In this document: piece by piece, positions 1 to 7,913 of the stretch | How the letters are laid out: the number at the start of each line of letters is the position of its first letter | Numbering within the stretch: the stretch's first letter is position 1 | NCBI GenBank assembly: GCA_964426135.1 | Contig: CAYRPN010000003.1 | Location: 27,052 to 91,051 of the forward strand | Direction of reading: 5' to 3' | DNA from: CAYRPN01 sp964426135 | GTDB lineage: Bacteria > Planctomycetota > Phycisphaerae > Phycisphaerales > Phycisphaeraceae | DNA length: 64,000 nucleotides | The notes under the pieces: model-generated | The model's input: only the letters and a program-made list of their open reading frames with translations | The model's database searches: none | What the model was told of the DNA's origin: nothing | Program-made: the position numbers and the translations under genes

Positions 1-1
1 C

Positions 2-1642
2 ACGTACGTCGCCGATCCTGCCGACCGCAGCGGGCCGGCGCTTCGCCTGCTTCACAAGAACGACAGCATCTGGGATTCGCTGGGCATGATGTACGGGCTG
101 CTCAGCAGCACGCAGGGCGGCTGGCCGCTGATGAGCAGCGAAGGGCGGTACATGGGCGCGGCTGCGTGGGGCGATTCGAACCGGCTGACCAACAAGTACT
201 ACGCCCGGCTTCGCGACATCTTCGTGTTCGAATGCGAAGGCAGGATTTTTCTCAACCGCTCGCTGGCGCACTGGCATCGCGGCGGATGTTCGAAGCCCTA
301 CACCCGCCGGCTCAGTGAAATGTTCGGCGAGCCGATCCTGCCGAAGCAGATGTGGCACCCCGACGCGGTCTTGCGCGTGGAGGACATCCAGCACGCTCCG
401 ATCACGGTGGATCGCGTGGACAAAGCCGCGGCGGTGCAGCTCGTTTTTGAGGACGCGCTCTTTCACATCGTGCAGCACCTGATCCGCACCACGCGCTCGA
501 CGAAGCTCGTGATGACCGGCGGCACCGCGCTCAACTGCGTGGCCAACATGCGCCTGCTCGATCACTTCAACCGCGCGTGGTACGAACGCAACATGGGCAT
601 GAAGGACGCGACGCTGCACCTGTGGGTCCCGCCCGTGCCCGGCGACATGGGTGTGGCGATCGGCGCGGCCTACCACTTCGCATGTACGGCAATCCCGGTG
701 CGCGGCGACTCATCTGTGGATCCGTTGCCTCGCACCGGCGTAGGGTGGGCACCGCCCACCACGGCTACCACGGCTACCACGGCCGCCACAGCCACCTCCG
801 AAACAACAACAACGTCCGCGCCGCGCGCCCCGATGGTGGGCGGTGCCCACCCTACGTCGTTCATCGCGCGCAGCGAGCGACTGCACCACGCGTTTTACTG
901 CGGCGTGCCGGCGACGCAGAACGAGATCGCCGAGGCGTTCACGAAGGTTTCAGAGATCGGCCACGAGCAACTGGGCAACATCCGCGCCTCGCGGCAGGAG
1001 TGCGAGCGCCTTGCCGACCTGCTCGCGTTCATCGTCAGCCGGGACAGCGTCGTGGGTATTTTCCAGGGTGCCGCCGAGACAGGCCCGCGGGCGCTTGGGC
1101 ATCGTTCGATCCTTGCGAATCCGGCGAATCCGCGCACGTTGGAGACGCTCAACAAGCTCGTGAAGTTCCGCGAGCTGATCCGCCCGCTCGCCCCGATGGC
1201 CACGCTGGAGGCGGCGAAGAAGTGGTTCGAACTGGCCGAGGGCGCCAGCGACGATGAGTACAACGCCTACAACTACATGGTGCTCACCACCCGCGCCAGG
1301 CCGCAGGCACACGCGGCGATTCCCGCGGTGATTCACTTCGACGGCACCTGCCGGGTGCAGATCGTGCGCGAAGCGGTGGATCCCTTTGTGCATGCGTATC
1401 TGCGGGCGATGGGCCGGCGGGTCGGCGCCGAGGTGAGCGTGAACACGTCGCTGAATGTCGGCGCTCCGATCGCGCAGACGCCGGCGCAGGCACTGGAGAC
1501 GCTGAAGAAAAGCAAGGGCATGACGGGGCTGATTCTGGTCGCCGACAACGGCAACGCGTCCATCGCATGGCACGAAGTGGAAGCGCCGCCGAAGGATGCA
1601 GGCCGGACGGTGCGCTCGTTGATCGAACAGTGGCGACATTAG
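2..1642 (+). CDS. Carbamoyltransferase, NodU/CmcH family, 5' end outside the window
   Basis: Probable O-carbamoyltransferase that moves a carbamoyl group from carbamoyl phosphate to a hydroxyl of a secondary metabolite or surface sugar. The frame is open to the left edge, so the true start lies outside; the first internal ATG is at 86. Counting from that ATG, the Kae1-like domain shows TGGTALNC (about 144-151) and GDMGVAIGAAYH, and the YrdC-like C-terminal domain shows TGPRALGHRSI (about 332-342) and VNTSLN. About 40 residues (219-257), rich in Thr/Ala, separate the two domains and are encoded by an inverted repeat (740-855). The stop codon TAG is the first part of another repeat (1640-1730). 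The family is certain; the substrate is unknown. Confidence 0.9.
   Translation, partial: TYVADPADRSGPALRLLHKNDSIWDSLGMMYGLLSSTQGGWPLMSSEGRYMGAAAWGDSNRLTNKYYARLRDIFVFECEGRIFLNRSLAHWHRGGCSKPYTRRLSEMFGEPILPKQMWHPDAVLRVEDIQHAPITVDRVDKAAAVQLVFEDALFHIVQHLIRTTRSTKLVMTGGTALNCVANMRLLDHFNRAWYERNMGMKDATLHLWVPPVPGDMGVAIGAAYHFACTAIPVRGDSSVDPLPRTGVGWAPPTTATTATTAATATSETTTTSAPRAPMVGGAHPTSFIARSERLHHAFYCGVPATQNEIAEAFTKVSEIGHEQLGNIRASRQECERLADLLAFIVSRDSVVGIFQGAAETGPRALGHRSILANPANPRTLETLNKLVKFRELIRPLAPMATLEAAKKWFELAEGASDDEYNAYNYMVLTTRARPQAHAAIPAVIHFDGTCRVQIVREAVDPFVHAYLRAMGRRVGAEVSVNTSLNVGAPIAQTPAQALETLKKSKGMTGLILVADNGNASIAWHEVEAPPKDAGRTVRSLIEQWRH
740..855. repeat. Palindromic repeat inserted in frame inside a CDS (family B)
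   Basis: The arms at 740-761 and 834-855 are perfect 22-base reverse complements; the left arm begins GTAGGGTGGGCACC. The middle holds a short tandem of ACGGCTACC-like units. The element is translated as part of the carbamoyltransferase, with no stop in that frame. It opens with GTAGGG like family A (1640, 41853, 56699), so the two may be related. Confidence 0.85.
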
Positions 1643-1730
1643 GGTGCGTCAAGTCCGCGCGGACGCACCGTGTTGGTCGTTGGTTGACAGGGTGCGTCCG
1701 CTCCGCCCCCGGGGGAGCCTTGACGCACCT
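1640..1730. repeat. Inverted repeat, family A copy 1
   Basis: It starts TAGGGTGCGTCAAG and ends CTTGACGCACC, with an inner pair GGACGCACC/GGTGCGTCC. Related copies lie at 41853-41941 and 56699-56813. The leading TAG is the stop codon of the carbamoyltransferase. Confidence 0.85.
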
Positions 1731-1732
1731 TA

Positions 1733-1855
1733 GGAGCGGGCCCGAAATGAGTTCCCCATTTAGCCGGCGGGCTTGCCCGCCGAGACGCCCACGGCGGGCA
1801 AGCCCGCCGGCTAAATGGGGACCGTCAATTCGCGATGTTATTTCGGCCCTATTCC
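1733..1855. mobile_element. MITE-like element, family C copy 1
   Basis: The ends are imperfect terminal inverted repeats related to GGAACGGGACCGAAATGAC. The element is bracketed by TA at 1731-1732 and 1856-1857, read here as a TA target duplication. The core is a palindrome with arms CCATTTAGCCGGCGGGCTTG and its complement. It encodes no protein. It sits at the outer end of family A copy 1. Confidence 0.75.
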
Positions 1856-1872
1856 TAAGCCGGCAGAGCCGG

Positions 1873-2224
1873 AGAAAGTCAAACTAGTGAAGTCAAAATG
1901 CAAGAGTCAAAAGTCAGAAATCGACGCTCCCGCCGCTTCTGACTTTTGCATTCACTATGGAATGCGACCGAAGTAACCTCCCGATTCTCGTCCAACTGAC
2001 CGAGTCAGAATTTCTAAGGAAATGAGGAAACGAGGAAGGCAGGAACAGACACAATTCAGGCGATTGACGCACTCTGGTTCTGTTCCTCATTTCCTCTTTT
2101 CCTGCTTTCCTAATGAAAAATCTGGCGTCTGAATCCGGGAAGTCATTTCGGTCCCGTTCCTATTTTGACTTTTCCGATGCCAACTTCTGTGCGCCGTGCG
2201 CCGAAGTGACGGTGTCAGGATCTA
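1873..2224. repeat. Dispersed repeat, family J copy 1, split by an insertion
   Basis: Two halves (1873-1957 and 2161-2224) carry TGACTTTTGCATTCACTA and TTTTGACTTTTCCGATG. They match, in reverse orientation, sequence at 10479-10600 and scattered pieces near 10725 and 10890. A family C element (1958-2160) interrupts it. Its outer end, read on the minus strand as TAGATCCTGACACC, supplies the dtd stop codon. Confidence 0.7.
1958..2160. mobile_element. MITE-like element, family C ends with different cargo (copy 2)
   Basis: The left end GGAATGCGACCGAAGTAAC and right end GTCATTTCGGTCCCGTTCC are the family C termini. The interior differs from the other copies: a separate A/G-rich palindrome (GGAAATGAGGAAACGAGGAA... 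against ...TTCCTCATTTCCTCTTTTCC). TA flanks both sides (1956-1957, 2161-2162). Removing the element and one TA restores a continuous family J sequence. Confidence 0.75.
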
Positions 2225-2683
2225 AATCTCCATCCCCAACTCCCGGCTATCCAGCCACAGCGTCACCGGTCCGTCATTGTGGATCACCACATCCATGTGC
2301 GCCCCGAATCGTCCCGTGGCCACGTGCTGCACACCAAGACTTCGCAGCGACTCGGCAAAGCGGTCGCACAGCGGCGCCGCCGCCTCGGGCCTGCCCGCAT
2401 CGCTGAAACTGGGCCGCCGGCCTTTCCGCGCGTCGGCGAACAGCGTGAACTGCGAAACCACCAGCGCCCCGCCGGCCACATCCAGAAGCGAAAGATTGAA
2501 TCGGCCCTGCGCGTCGCTGAAGATGCGCAGGTTCGCCACCTTGTCCGCCATGCGCTGCACGATCGCCTCGTTGTCGTCTGGCCCGATGCCGGTGAGCAGC
2601 ACGAGACCGCGCTCGATCTGGCCGACGATCTGGCCATCGACCGTGACGGAGCCCGCGGAGACACGTTGGAGAAGAACACGCAT
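2222..2683 (-). CDS. dtd: D-aminoacyl-tRNA deacylase
   Basis: Cytosolic proofreading enzyme that hydrolyses D-aminoacyl-tRNA (and Gly-tRNAAla), recycling tRNA after D-amino acid mischarging. At 153 residues it has the usual family length. The two signature motifs are present: [12 protein letters not shown] near 78-89 and the Gly-cisPro motif [12 protein letters not shown] near 136-147. It begins MRVLLQRVS, the canonical N-terminus. It stands alone, divergent from the oxidoreductase at 2844. Its TAG stop is the first three bases of a dispersed repeat also found at about 10479. Confidence 0.95.
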   Translation of the reverse strand: MRVLLQRVSAGSVTVDGQIVGQIERGLVLLTGIGPDDNEAIVQRMADKVANLRIFSDAQGRFNLSLLDVAGGALVVSQFTLFADARKGRRPSFSDAGRPEAAAPLCDRFAESLRSLGVQHVATGRFGAHMDVVIHNDGPVTLWLDSRELGMEI

Positions 2684-2843
2684 AGGTCGGCGGCAGGCTT
2701 GTCAGAGCATGCGAAAATTGTAGCGACCGGACAATCCCGCGATTCGCCGCATGGCGGCGTCAACGCGTCATTCAACCTGACATCGACGAGGGAATGCGTT
2801 AATCTCCACGCTCTTCACCCCGACCCGTGCGAAAGGACCAGGC

Positions 2844-3896
2844 GTGTCAGTCAAGCAACCATTGCGATGGGGAATCCTCGGTGCAGGCCGGATCGCCGCC
2901 GCGCTGGCGCGGGCGATCAATTTGTCGGCGACCAGCAAGCTCGTCGCCATCGGCAGCCGCAGCGCCGCGTCGGCTGAGGAGTTTGGCAGGCAGTTCAACG
3001 TGCCGCATCGTTACGACAGTTACGACGCGGTGCTCAATGACATCGACGTGGATTGCGTCTACATCTCGCTGCCGAACCATCTGCACGCGCCGTGGACGAT
3101 CAAGTGCGCCAAGGCCGGCAAGCACGTGTTGTGCGAGAAGCCCCTGGCCATGAACGAGGCCGAGGCGCGCACCATGGTGGAAGCCGCGAAGAAGCACGAT
3201 GTCTTCCTCATGGAAGCCTTCATGTACCGCTGCCACCCTCAGACGGCGAAGGTCGTGGAACTGCTCAAGCAGGATGCCGTGGGAGCCGTGCGCCTGCTGA
3301 CCGGCACTTTCAGTTTCGCCATGAGCGAAAAATATCTCCAGCAGCCCGATGTGCGCATGATCAACGCGATGGGCGGCGGGGGGATCATGGATGTGGGCAC
3401 CTATCCCGTGTCGATGTCCCGCCTGATCGCCGGTGTGGTCACGGGCAAACCATTCGCCGATCCGATCGAAGTCACCGGCAGCGCGATGATCCTGCCGGTG
3501 AACCAGATCGATGAGATCGCCTCGGCGTCGCTGCGATTCGCCGGGCCCAAAGGCCGGCCCGACATCGTCGCCTCCATTTCGTGCGGCATGCGGACGGACG
3601 CCGACCGCACGTTCTCCATCTGGGGCGAGTCGGGCCACATCCGCATCGCCGACCCCTGGCTGCCGCATGTGGGCGGAAGAAAAGTCACGCTGCAGCGCAC
3701 GGGCAGCACAAAGCCGGAGACGATCATCGTCGATGACGGGGGCGTGGACCTTTACACGATCGAAGTCGATCTGGTGGCTGCCTGCATCGGGCAGCGACAG
3801 ACCCCGGCGATGAGCTGGGACGATTCGCTGAGCAACATGCGCACGCTGGACCGCTGGCGCGCGGCAGTGGGGCTGAAGTGGGAATGCGAGCGGTAA
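2844..3896 (+). CDS. Gfo/Idh/MocA family oxidoreductase
   Basis: NAD(P)-dependent dehydrogenase of 350 residues, probably cytosolic and acting on a sugar, inositol or related polyol. The Rossmann nucleotide-binding motif GILGAGRIAAALA is at about 10-22, and the family's catalytic-lysine motif CEKPLA is near 97-102. The GFO_IDH_MocA C-terminal domain follows (GGGIMDVGTYPV region). The start is GTG with AAAGGA about seven bases upstream. There are no metabolic neighbours, so the substrate cannot be inferred. It resembles the trans-1,2-dihydrobenzene-1,2-diol dehydrogenase-like branch (SFAMSEKYL context), but that is only a guess. Confidence 0.9.
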   Translation: MSVKQPLRWGILGAGRIAAALARAINLSATSKLVAIGSRSAASAEEFGRQFNVPHRYDSYDAVLNDIDVDCVYISLPNHLHAPWTIKCAKAGKHVLCEKPLAMNEAEARTMVEAAKKHDVFLMEAFMYRCHPQTAKVVELLKQDAVGAVRLLTGTFSFAMSEKYLQQPDVRMINAMGGGGIMDVGTYPVSMSRLIAGVVTGKPFADPIEVTGSAMILPVNQIDEIASASLRFAGPKGRPDIVASISCGMRTDADRTFSIWGESGHIRIADPWLPHVGGRKVTLQRTGSTKPETIIVDDGGVDLYTIEVDLVAACIGQRQTPAMSWDDSLSNMRTLDRWRAAVGLKWECER

Positions 3897-3920
3897 TCGA
3901 TCATGCGGCACTTCAGGATC

Positions 3921-4106
3921 TGCCCCAACTTCCGGGGACTGCGGTTCGGCCCCCTCGCCCCCGGCTCGGCGGGGGAGAGGGTTGGGGTGAGGGGGCTTCG
4001 ATTAGGCAGTGGCGCAACGCTCGCAGGGGGCCGCTCGACCCCCTCACCCTAGCCCTCTCCCCCAGCAGACTGGGGGAGAGGGGACCAAGCCCCGGAAGTT
4101 TGGGCA
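3921..4106. repeat. Nested inverted repeat, family D
   Basis: Outer arms TGCCCCAACTTCCGGGG and CCCCGGAAGTTTGGGCA (one mismatch) enclose a second palindrome with arms CCCCCTCGCCCCCGGCTCGG and a CCCCCTCACCCTAGCCCTCT counterpart. It fills most of the gap between the oxidoreductase and the zinc-ribbon gene. A shorter relative is at 10943-10985. Confidence 0.75.
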
Positions 4107-4198
4107 GACCCGCTCTCGAAACGTCGTCAGCTCATTTCCTCCGCACGCCGTTGCACGATATGATGTTTCGTTCGCAACCGTCCTTGGAGACCCACTGC

Positions 4199-4954
4199 AT
4201 GTCGCTGCAAGCCAAGCTGTACCAACTGTTCCTGCTCGATCAGCATGTTCGTGGCCTGAGCACCCGCCTCAACGCGGCCCGCGCCCGGCAGAAGGCGCAA
4301 CTGGCGAGGCTCGACCAACTCAGCCAGCAGCAGCGCGAACTGAGCGAGCAGTTCAAGCAGGTGGCCGCCAAGGCCGCCAACCTCGAACGCGAGGCCAACG
4401 ACGTCGAAGCCCGCATCAATCTGATCCGCACCCGGATGAACAGCGTCACCAGCAACAAGGAATACTCGGCCATGCTGGTCGAGGTGAGCACGATCAAGAT
4501 CGACAAGACCAAGAAGGAAGACGAAGCGATCAAGCAGATGGAGGAGCGCGAGCGCGTGGGCGGGCAACTGAAGGAAGTGGAAGCGAAGATCGAGGAGCAG
4601 CGCAAGCTGGTGGCCGGCGCGGAGAAGGAAGTGGGGGACCGGTTGTCCGAGGTCGGGCAGAAGCTCGACGAAGTGACGAAGCAACGGGACACGGCGGCGG
4701 CGGAGCTGCCCGAAACCGCGATGGCGCAGTTCAAGCGGGCCGCCAACGCCCACGACGGCGAAGCGCTGGCATCCGTGGTCGAGGAGGATCGCCGGTATCA
4801 CGAATACTCCTGCGGCGGCTGCTACATGGGCCTTCCCGCCGAGCGCGTCAATGGCCTGATGACCAAGCGCGACGACATCATCTGCTGCCCCAATTGCGGG
4901 CGCATTCTCTACATCGGCGATGAACTGAAATCCTCGCTGACCACCAGCAAGTGA
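4199..4954 (+). CDS. Coiled-coil protein with C4-type zinc ribbon (zf-RING_7)
   Basis: 251-residue protein. A long antiparallel coiled coil (about 15-175, very rich in Lys/Glu/Gln/Ala) is followed by a zinc ribbon with CGGC and CCPNCGRILY (about 201-240). This is the widespread PF02591 family, thought to bind nucleic acid. ATG at 4199 was chosen over the longer open frame because TTGGAGA precedes it and the family begins near this point. It lies just upstream of an RNase H gene, the same order known in actinobacteria (Rv2229c/Rv2228c), which supports a role in RNA or nucleic-acid metabolism. The precise function is unknown for the family. Confidence 0.9.
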   Translation: MSLQAKLYQLFLLDQHVRGLSTRLNAARARQKAQLARLDQLSQQQRELSEQFKQVAAKAANLEREANDVEARINLIRTRMNSVTSNKEYSAMLVEVSTIKIDKTKKEDEAIKQMEERERVGGQLKEVEAKIEEQRKLVAGAEKEVGDRLSEVGQKLDEVTKQRDTAAAELPETAMAQFKRAANAHDGEALASVVEEDRRYHEYSCGGCYMGLPAERVNGLMTKRDDIICCPNCGRILYIGDELKSSLTTSK

Positions 4955-4962
4955 TCCCTCCT

Positions 4963-5003
4963 CGTTTAGCGGCGGGCCAAAGGCTCGGCGGCGGCCCGCG
5001 CCG
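4963..5003. repeat. Fragment of a TTTAGC-ended palindromic repeat
   Basis: CGTTTAGCGGCGGGCC followed by CGGCGGCGGCCCG resembles one arm of the CGTTTAGC...GCTAAACG repeats seen elsewhere in this window. No second arm was found. The 188-base gap between the zinc-ribbon and RNase H genes otherwise shows no recognisable feature. Confidence 0.45.
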
Positions 5004-5142
5004 GACAACGGTGGGGCTCCGCAATGCCGCTCAATGACGCGCTCGCCATCGATCATCGCCGCCGCGCCTGCGAAGATCGCCGCCTGGAAATCCACTTCCC
5101 ATCGAACCAGCCGAATCCCGTTCGATTCCCACCCTCACACTC

Positions 5143-5955
5143 ATGGACCTTTCCGTTCACATCGACGGCGCCTCGCGAGGCAATCCCGGGCCCGCTTCCG
5201 CAGGCATTGCGATCAAACAGGTGGAGCCGCCGAAGGTGATTCACGAAGCTGGATACATCCTCGGACGGATGACCAACAACGTCGCCGAGTATCAGGGACT
5301 GCTTCGCGGGCTCGATCTGCTCGACGCCATTCTCAAGGCGATGAAATCCCAGGGCATCAAGGTCGGGCGCGTTCACATCAACAGCGATTCGCAGCTCATG
5401 GTCCGGCAGATCACCGGCGAATACCGCGTTAAATCCGCTGATCTGCAACCGCTGCTGGAAGAGGCGCAGGCGAAACTGCTGAAGCTGAGCGACTGGGTGA
5501 TTCGGCATGTGCCTCGCGAACAGAACGCCCGCGCGGACCTGCTGGCAAATCAGGCGCTCGATGCGGGCCGGGATGTGATTCTGGTCGCCGGGCCGGGAAC
5601 AAAGGCAGCGGTCACGCCGGCGGGCGGCGGTGCTGATTCAGACGCGGTCTCGGCGAGCGCATCGCCGAGTTCCGCCGCCGTTGGAAAGGCCGGCGCCAAC
5701 ACCGCGCCCAAGTACACCGGCCTGCGCTTCCGCGCCTGGCTCGTGCAGCATCCGGGCAACGCCTGCCCGGCCCGCTGCCCCGTGAAGACGCCGTTTGTCT
5801 TCGGCCCGGGGCTGCCCGCCGGTTTCTGCCTGCACGCGGCGCAGGCGGTTTTCGATGAGAATCCAACGCTCTGGCGCGAGGCGGCTGTTTCAAGCAGCCA
5901 GACGGAGTGCCCCAAGTGCGGCGTGGCGATCGAAATTGAAAGCGACAGCAAGTAG
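5143..5955 (+). CDS. RNase HI family protein with C-terminal Cys-containing domain
   Basis: 270-residue protein. Residues 1-140 form an RNase H fold with the acidic catalytic set visible: D8 (HIDGASRGNPGPAS), E49 (TNNVAEYQG), D82 (INSDSQLMV) and D132 (NARADLLAN). It should cleave RNA in RNA/DNA hybrids. After a Gly/Ser/Ala linker (about 155-190) comes a second domain with CPARCPVK, PAGFCLHAAQAVF and ECPKCGVAIE. The Pro-x-Gly-x-Cys-x-x-Ala pattern resembles TIGR04076 small proteins and probably binds metal. That assignment is tentative. The zinc-ribbon gene upstream is the usual genomic partner. Confidence 0.88.
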   Translation: MDLSVHIDGASRGNPGPASAGIAIKQVEPPKVIHEAGYILGRMTNNVAEYQGLLRGLDLLDAILKAMKSQGIKVGRVHINSDSQLMVRQITGEYRVKSADLQPLLEEAQAKLLKLSDWVIRHVPREQNARADLLANQALDAGRDVILVAGPGTKAAVTPAGGGADSDAVSASASPSSAAVGKAGANTAPKYTGLRFRAWLVQHPGNACPARCPVKTPFVFGPGLPAGFCLHAAQAVFDENPTLWREAAVSSSQTECPKCGVAIEIESDSK

Positions 5956-5980
5956 AATGGTGTGATCTTCAGTCGTTGCC

Positions 5981-6610
5981 ATGCCACTGACCACGCGATC
6001 TCGACGCAGCCGCCAATCCTCCAGCCGAACGCTGGAGTCGTTGGACCTGTTCCCGACACAAGGCGAGTGGGAAGTCGATGACTTTCTCGAACTGAGCGGA
6101 CGGACGAACCGGCTCATCGAATTGAGCGACGGTTTTCTGGAGGTGCTGCCCATGCCGGGCAAGAGTCACCAGCGCATCGCGATCTTTCTTTTCAACCTGA
6201 TTCGCCAGCACGTTGAAGGCGCGAACCTTGGCGAGGTTCTAATCGCGCCATACCCCGTGCGACTCTGGCCGGGAAAAGTTCGTGAGCCCGATATCGTTGC
6301 CGCTTTGGGAAAGCATGCGGATCAGTTTGGCGAGGACATGGGAGAAGGGGCGGATTTCGTCGTCGAGGTTCTCAGCAAGGACCGACAGCGCGATTTGGTC
6401 ATCAAGCGCCGGGAGTACGCCAAGGCGGGGATTCGCGAGTACTGGATCGTCGATCCGAAAAGGCGGGCGATCACGGTCTTGGCATTGTCCGGCCGCTCCT
6501 ACGTTGTTCACGGCGAGTTCGGGCTGGGCGAGAACGCCTGCTCGAAGTTAATGGCAGGTTTTGCGGTCCCTGTCGCCGACGTTTTCACTTCCGCCAGTTC
6601 TCCTCGATGA
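5981..6610 (+). CDS. Uma2 family (DUF820) PD-(D/E)XK nuclease-like protein
   Basis: 209-residue protein of the Uma2 family, a restriction-endonuclease-like fold expanded in cyanobacteria and planctomycetes. The core motifs are visible: EPDIV (about 99-103), FVVEVLSKD (about 126-134) and the family signature YAKAGIREYWIVDP. The biological role of the family is not established. It starts 25 bases after the RNase H stop, and its stop abuts the convergent flippase-like gene (6610 and 6612). A second Uma2 gene lies at 28573-29193 with only modest similarity. Confidence 0.88.
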   Translation: MPLTTRSRRSRQSSSRTLESLDLFPTQGEWEVDDFLELSGRTNRLIELSDGFLEVLPMPGKSHQRIAIFLFNLIRQHVEGANLGEVLIAPYPVRLWPGKVREPDIVAALGKHADQFGEDMGEGADFVVEVLSKDRQRDLVIKRREYAKAGIREYWIVDPKRRAITVLALSGRSYVVHGEFGLGENACSKLMAGFAVPVADVFTSASSPR

Positions 6611-6611
6611 C

Positions 6612-7487
6612 TCACTTCTCATCGGATGTTTTTTCGTTCTTTGATTCTCGCGTCAACCCCAACTTCGCCAGTGACCACAATCCCACGACAAGAACAACCA
6701 TCGCCTCCACCGCGCGATCCACGACGGCGGCGGCGAAGCCGACGGAGCCCGCACTGGCGGCGGTGAGACCGGCGATCGTCCACTCGCGCATGCCGATGCC
6801 GTTGGGCGTCAGACCGAGCAGCGAAATGAATGAGCCGCCCGCCGCCGCGAGCACGGCGTGATCGAAATCCAGATCGTGCCCGACCACGGCAAACGCCGCC
6901 CACAGACGAATCGCCGTGACCAGCACATCGAGAATCCTCAGCGGCACCCACAGCCAGCCCGCCACGATCCGCCTTCGCAGAAGTCGGCCGGCGGCGATCG
7001 GGGCGAGCACCATCAGAATCACCGCGGCTGCAATGCTGACATGTCGATACCACTTCAGCGGCACGAACTGCGCGATCGCCGCGGCAGCGCCGAGCACCAG
7101 CGCCGAAAGGCCGAGCACGACAAAGAGCGCAAGCACCGACTGTCGCAGCGGCAGATTGTGCCGGGCTTTCAGATAGGCGGCGCGTCCGAAGAGTCCGGGA
7201 CGCAGCGGCAGATAGTTGAGCAGTCCGCTTGCCGCGACCAGCGCCAGCATGCGCAACATCGGCACGCGGGGCTTGGCGTCGAACGACAACGTCACCGCCC
7301 ACCAGAGCAGCCCGGTGAAGAAAAGGTTCGCCAGCACGCCGAGGACCAGCGCCGCGATCTGCCACGCCTCCGCATGCTCCAACTGCGACCAGTCGACATG
7401 ACGCGCAGCCATCACGATCGCGCCGATGAGGAGCACGACGCCCAGAATCAGCGCGAGCCAGGTCAGGTTGCGATCTCGCGGAGACAT
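6612..7487 (-). CDS. Lysylphosphatidylglycerol synthase TM-region / UPF0104 family membrane protein
   Basis: 291-residue integral membrane protein with about eight hydrophobic segments. Motifs of the LPG_synthase_TM (flippase-like) family are visible: LPLRPGLFGRAAYLKARH and LTPNGIGMREW near the C-terminal third. Family members include lipid flippase domains and proteins implicated in glycolipid or envelope export. There is no synthase domain, so it is a stand-alone membrane module. The C-terminus is hydrophilic and charged. The gene is monocistronic and convergent with the Uma2 gene. Confidence 0.8.
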   Translation of the reverse strand: MSPRDRNLTWLALILGVVLLIGAIVMAARHVDWSQLEHAEAWQIAALVLGVLANLFFTGLLWWAVTLSFDAKPRVPMLRMLALVAASGLLNYLPLRPGLFGRAAYLKARHNLPLRQSVLALFVVLGLSALVLGAAAAIAQFVPLKWYRHVSIAAAVILMVLAPIAAGRLLRRRIVAGWLWVPLRILDVLVTAIRLWAAFAVVGHDLDFDHAVLAAAGGSFISLLGLTPNGIGMREWTIAGLTAASAGSVGFAAAVVDRAVEAMVVLVVGLWSLAKLGLTRESKNEKTSDEK

Positions 7488-7612
7488 GAGGCGGATGGTA
7501 GCAAACGCGAACTGCCGATCGAATGGAGACGACGGAGGGTGACGTGCACGATAACGTGCATGCGCTGAGTATGTGCATGCGCCGAGAATGTAGATGCGCC
7601 GCCCCGTTCAAC

Positions 7613-7898
7613 CGTTTAGCGGAAACGCCGAAGGCGTCTGGTGGGATCCTTGGATCTCCGCAATCGTTACCAATCGCCAGACGCCTGCGGCGTTTCCGCT
7701 ATTGACGGTCACTTTAGAAAAGGCCGCGGTTCGATTCCCCTCCCTCTTAGGGAGGGGTTAGGGGAGGGTCGGGCGAACTGCATGATTGTGGCTCCAATCA
7801 GGCTGCTGACCCGACCCTCCCCCCGCCCCTCCCTAGGAGGGAGGGGAGTCCGAATCCAGCCATCGGCGGCGTTTACTAAAGTGACCGTCAATAAACTG
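7613..7898. repeat. Palindromic repeat, family F copy 1, interrupted by a MITE
   Basis: The left arm (7613-7641) starts CGTTTAGCGGAAACGCC, and the right arm (7677-7701) ends GGCGTTTCCGCTA. The expected terminal AAC is found only after the 190-base element at 7702-7891. A second copy lies at 60102-60201. Confidence 0.8.
7702..7891. mobile_element. 190-bp MITE-like element, family E copy 1
   Basis: The terminal inverted repeats are TTGACGGTCACTTTAG and CTAAAGTGACCGTCAA. TA is duplicated on both sides (7700-7701 and 7892-7893). The inner palindrome is GGGAGGGG-rich. It differs from copy 2 (35393-35582) at only about four positions and has identical length. No coding potential. A TA duplication is typical of IS630/Tc1-mariner transposition, so it may be moved in trans. 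Confidence 0.85.
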
Positions 7899-7913
7899 GT
7901 CTGCCATCGCCTC

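Noticed and set aside
740..855. Frameshift or pseudogene in the carbamoyltransferase
   Set aside because: Family motifs continue in the same frame on both sides, so the insertion is in frame.
3878..4198. N-terminal extension of the zinc-ribbon protein
   Set aside because: The in-frame extension is translated from the family D repeat; the ATG at 4199 has a ribosome site and matches the family start.
7722..7740. GGTTCGATTCCCCTCC, resembling a tRNA T-arm, in both MITE copies
   Set aside because: No acceptor, D or anticodon arm could be fitted around it; part of the element's own palindrome.
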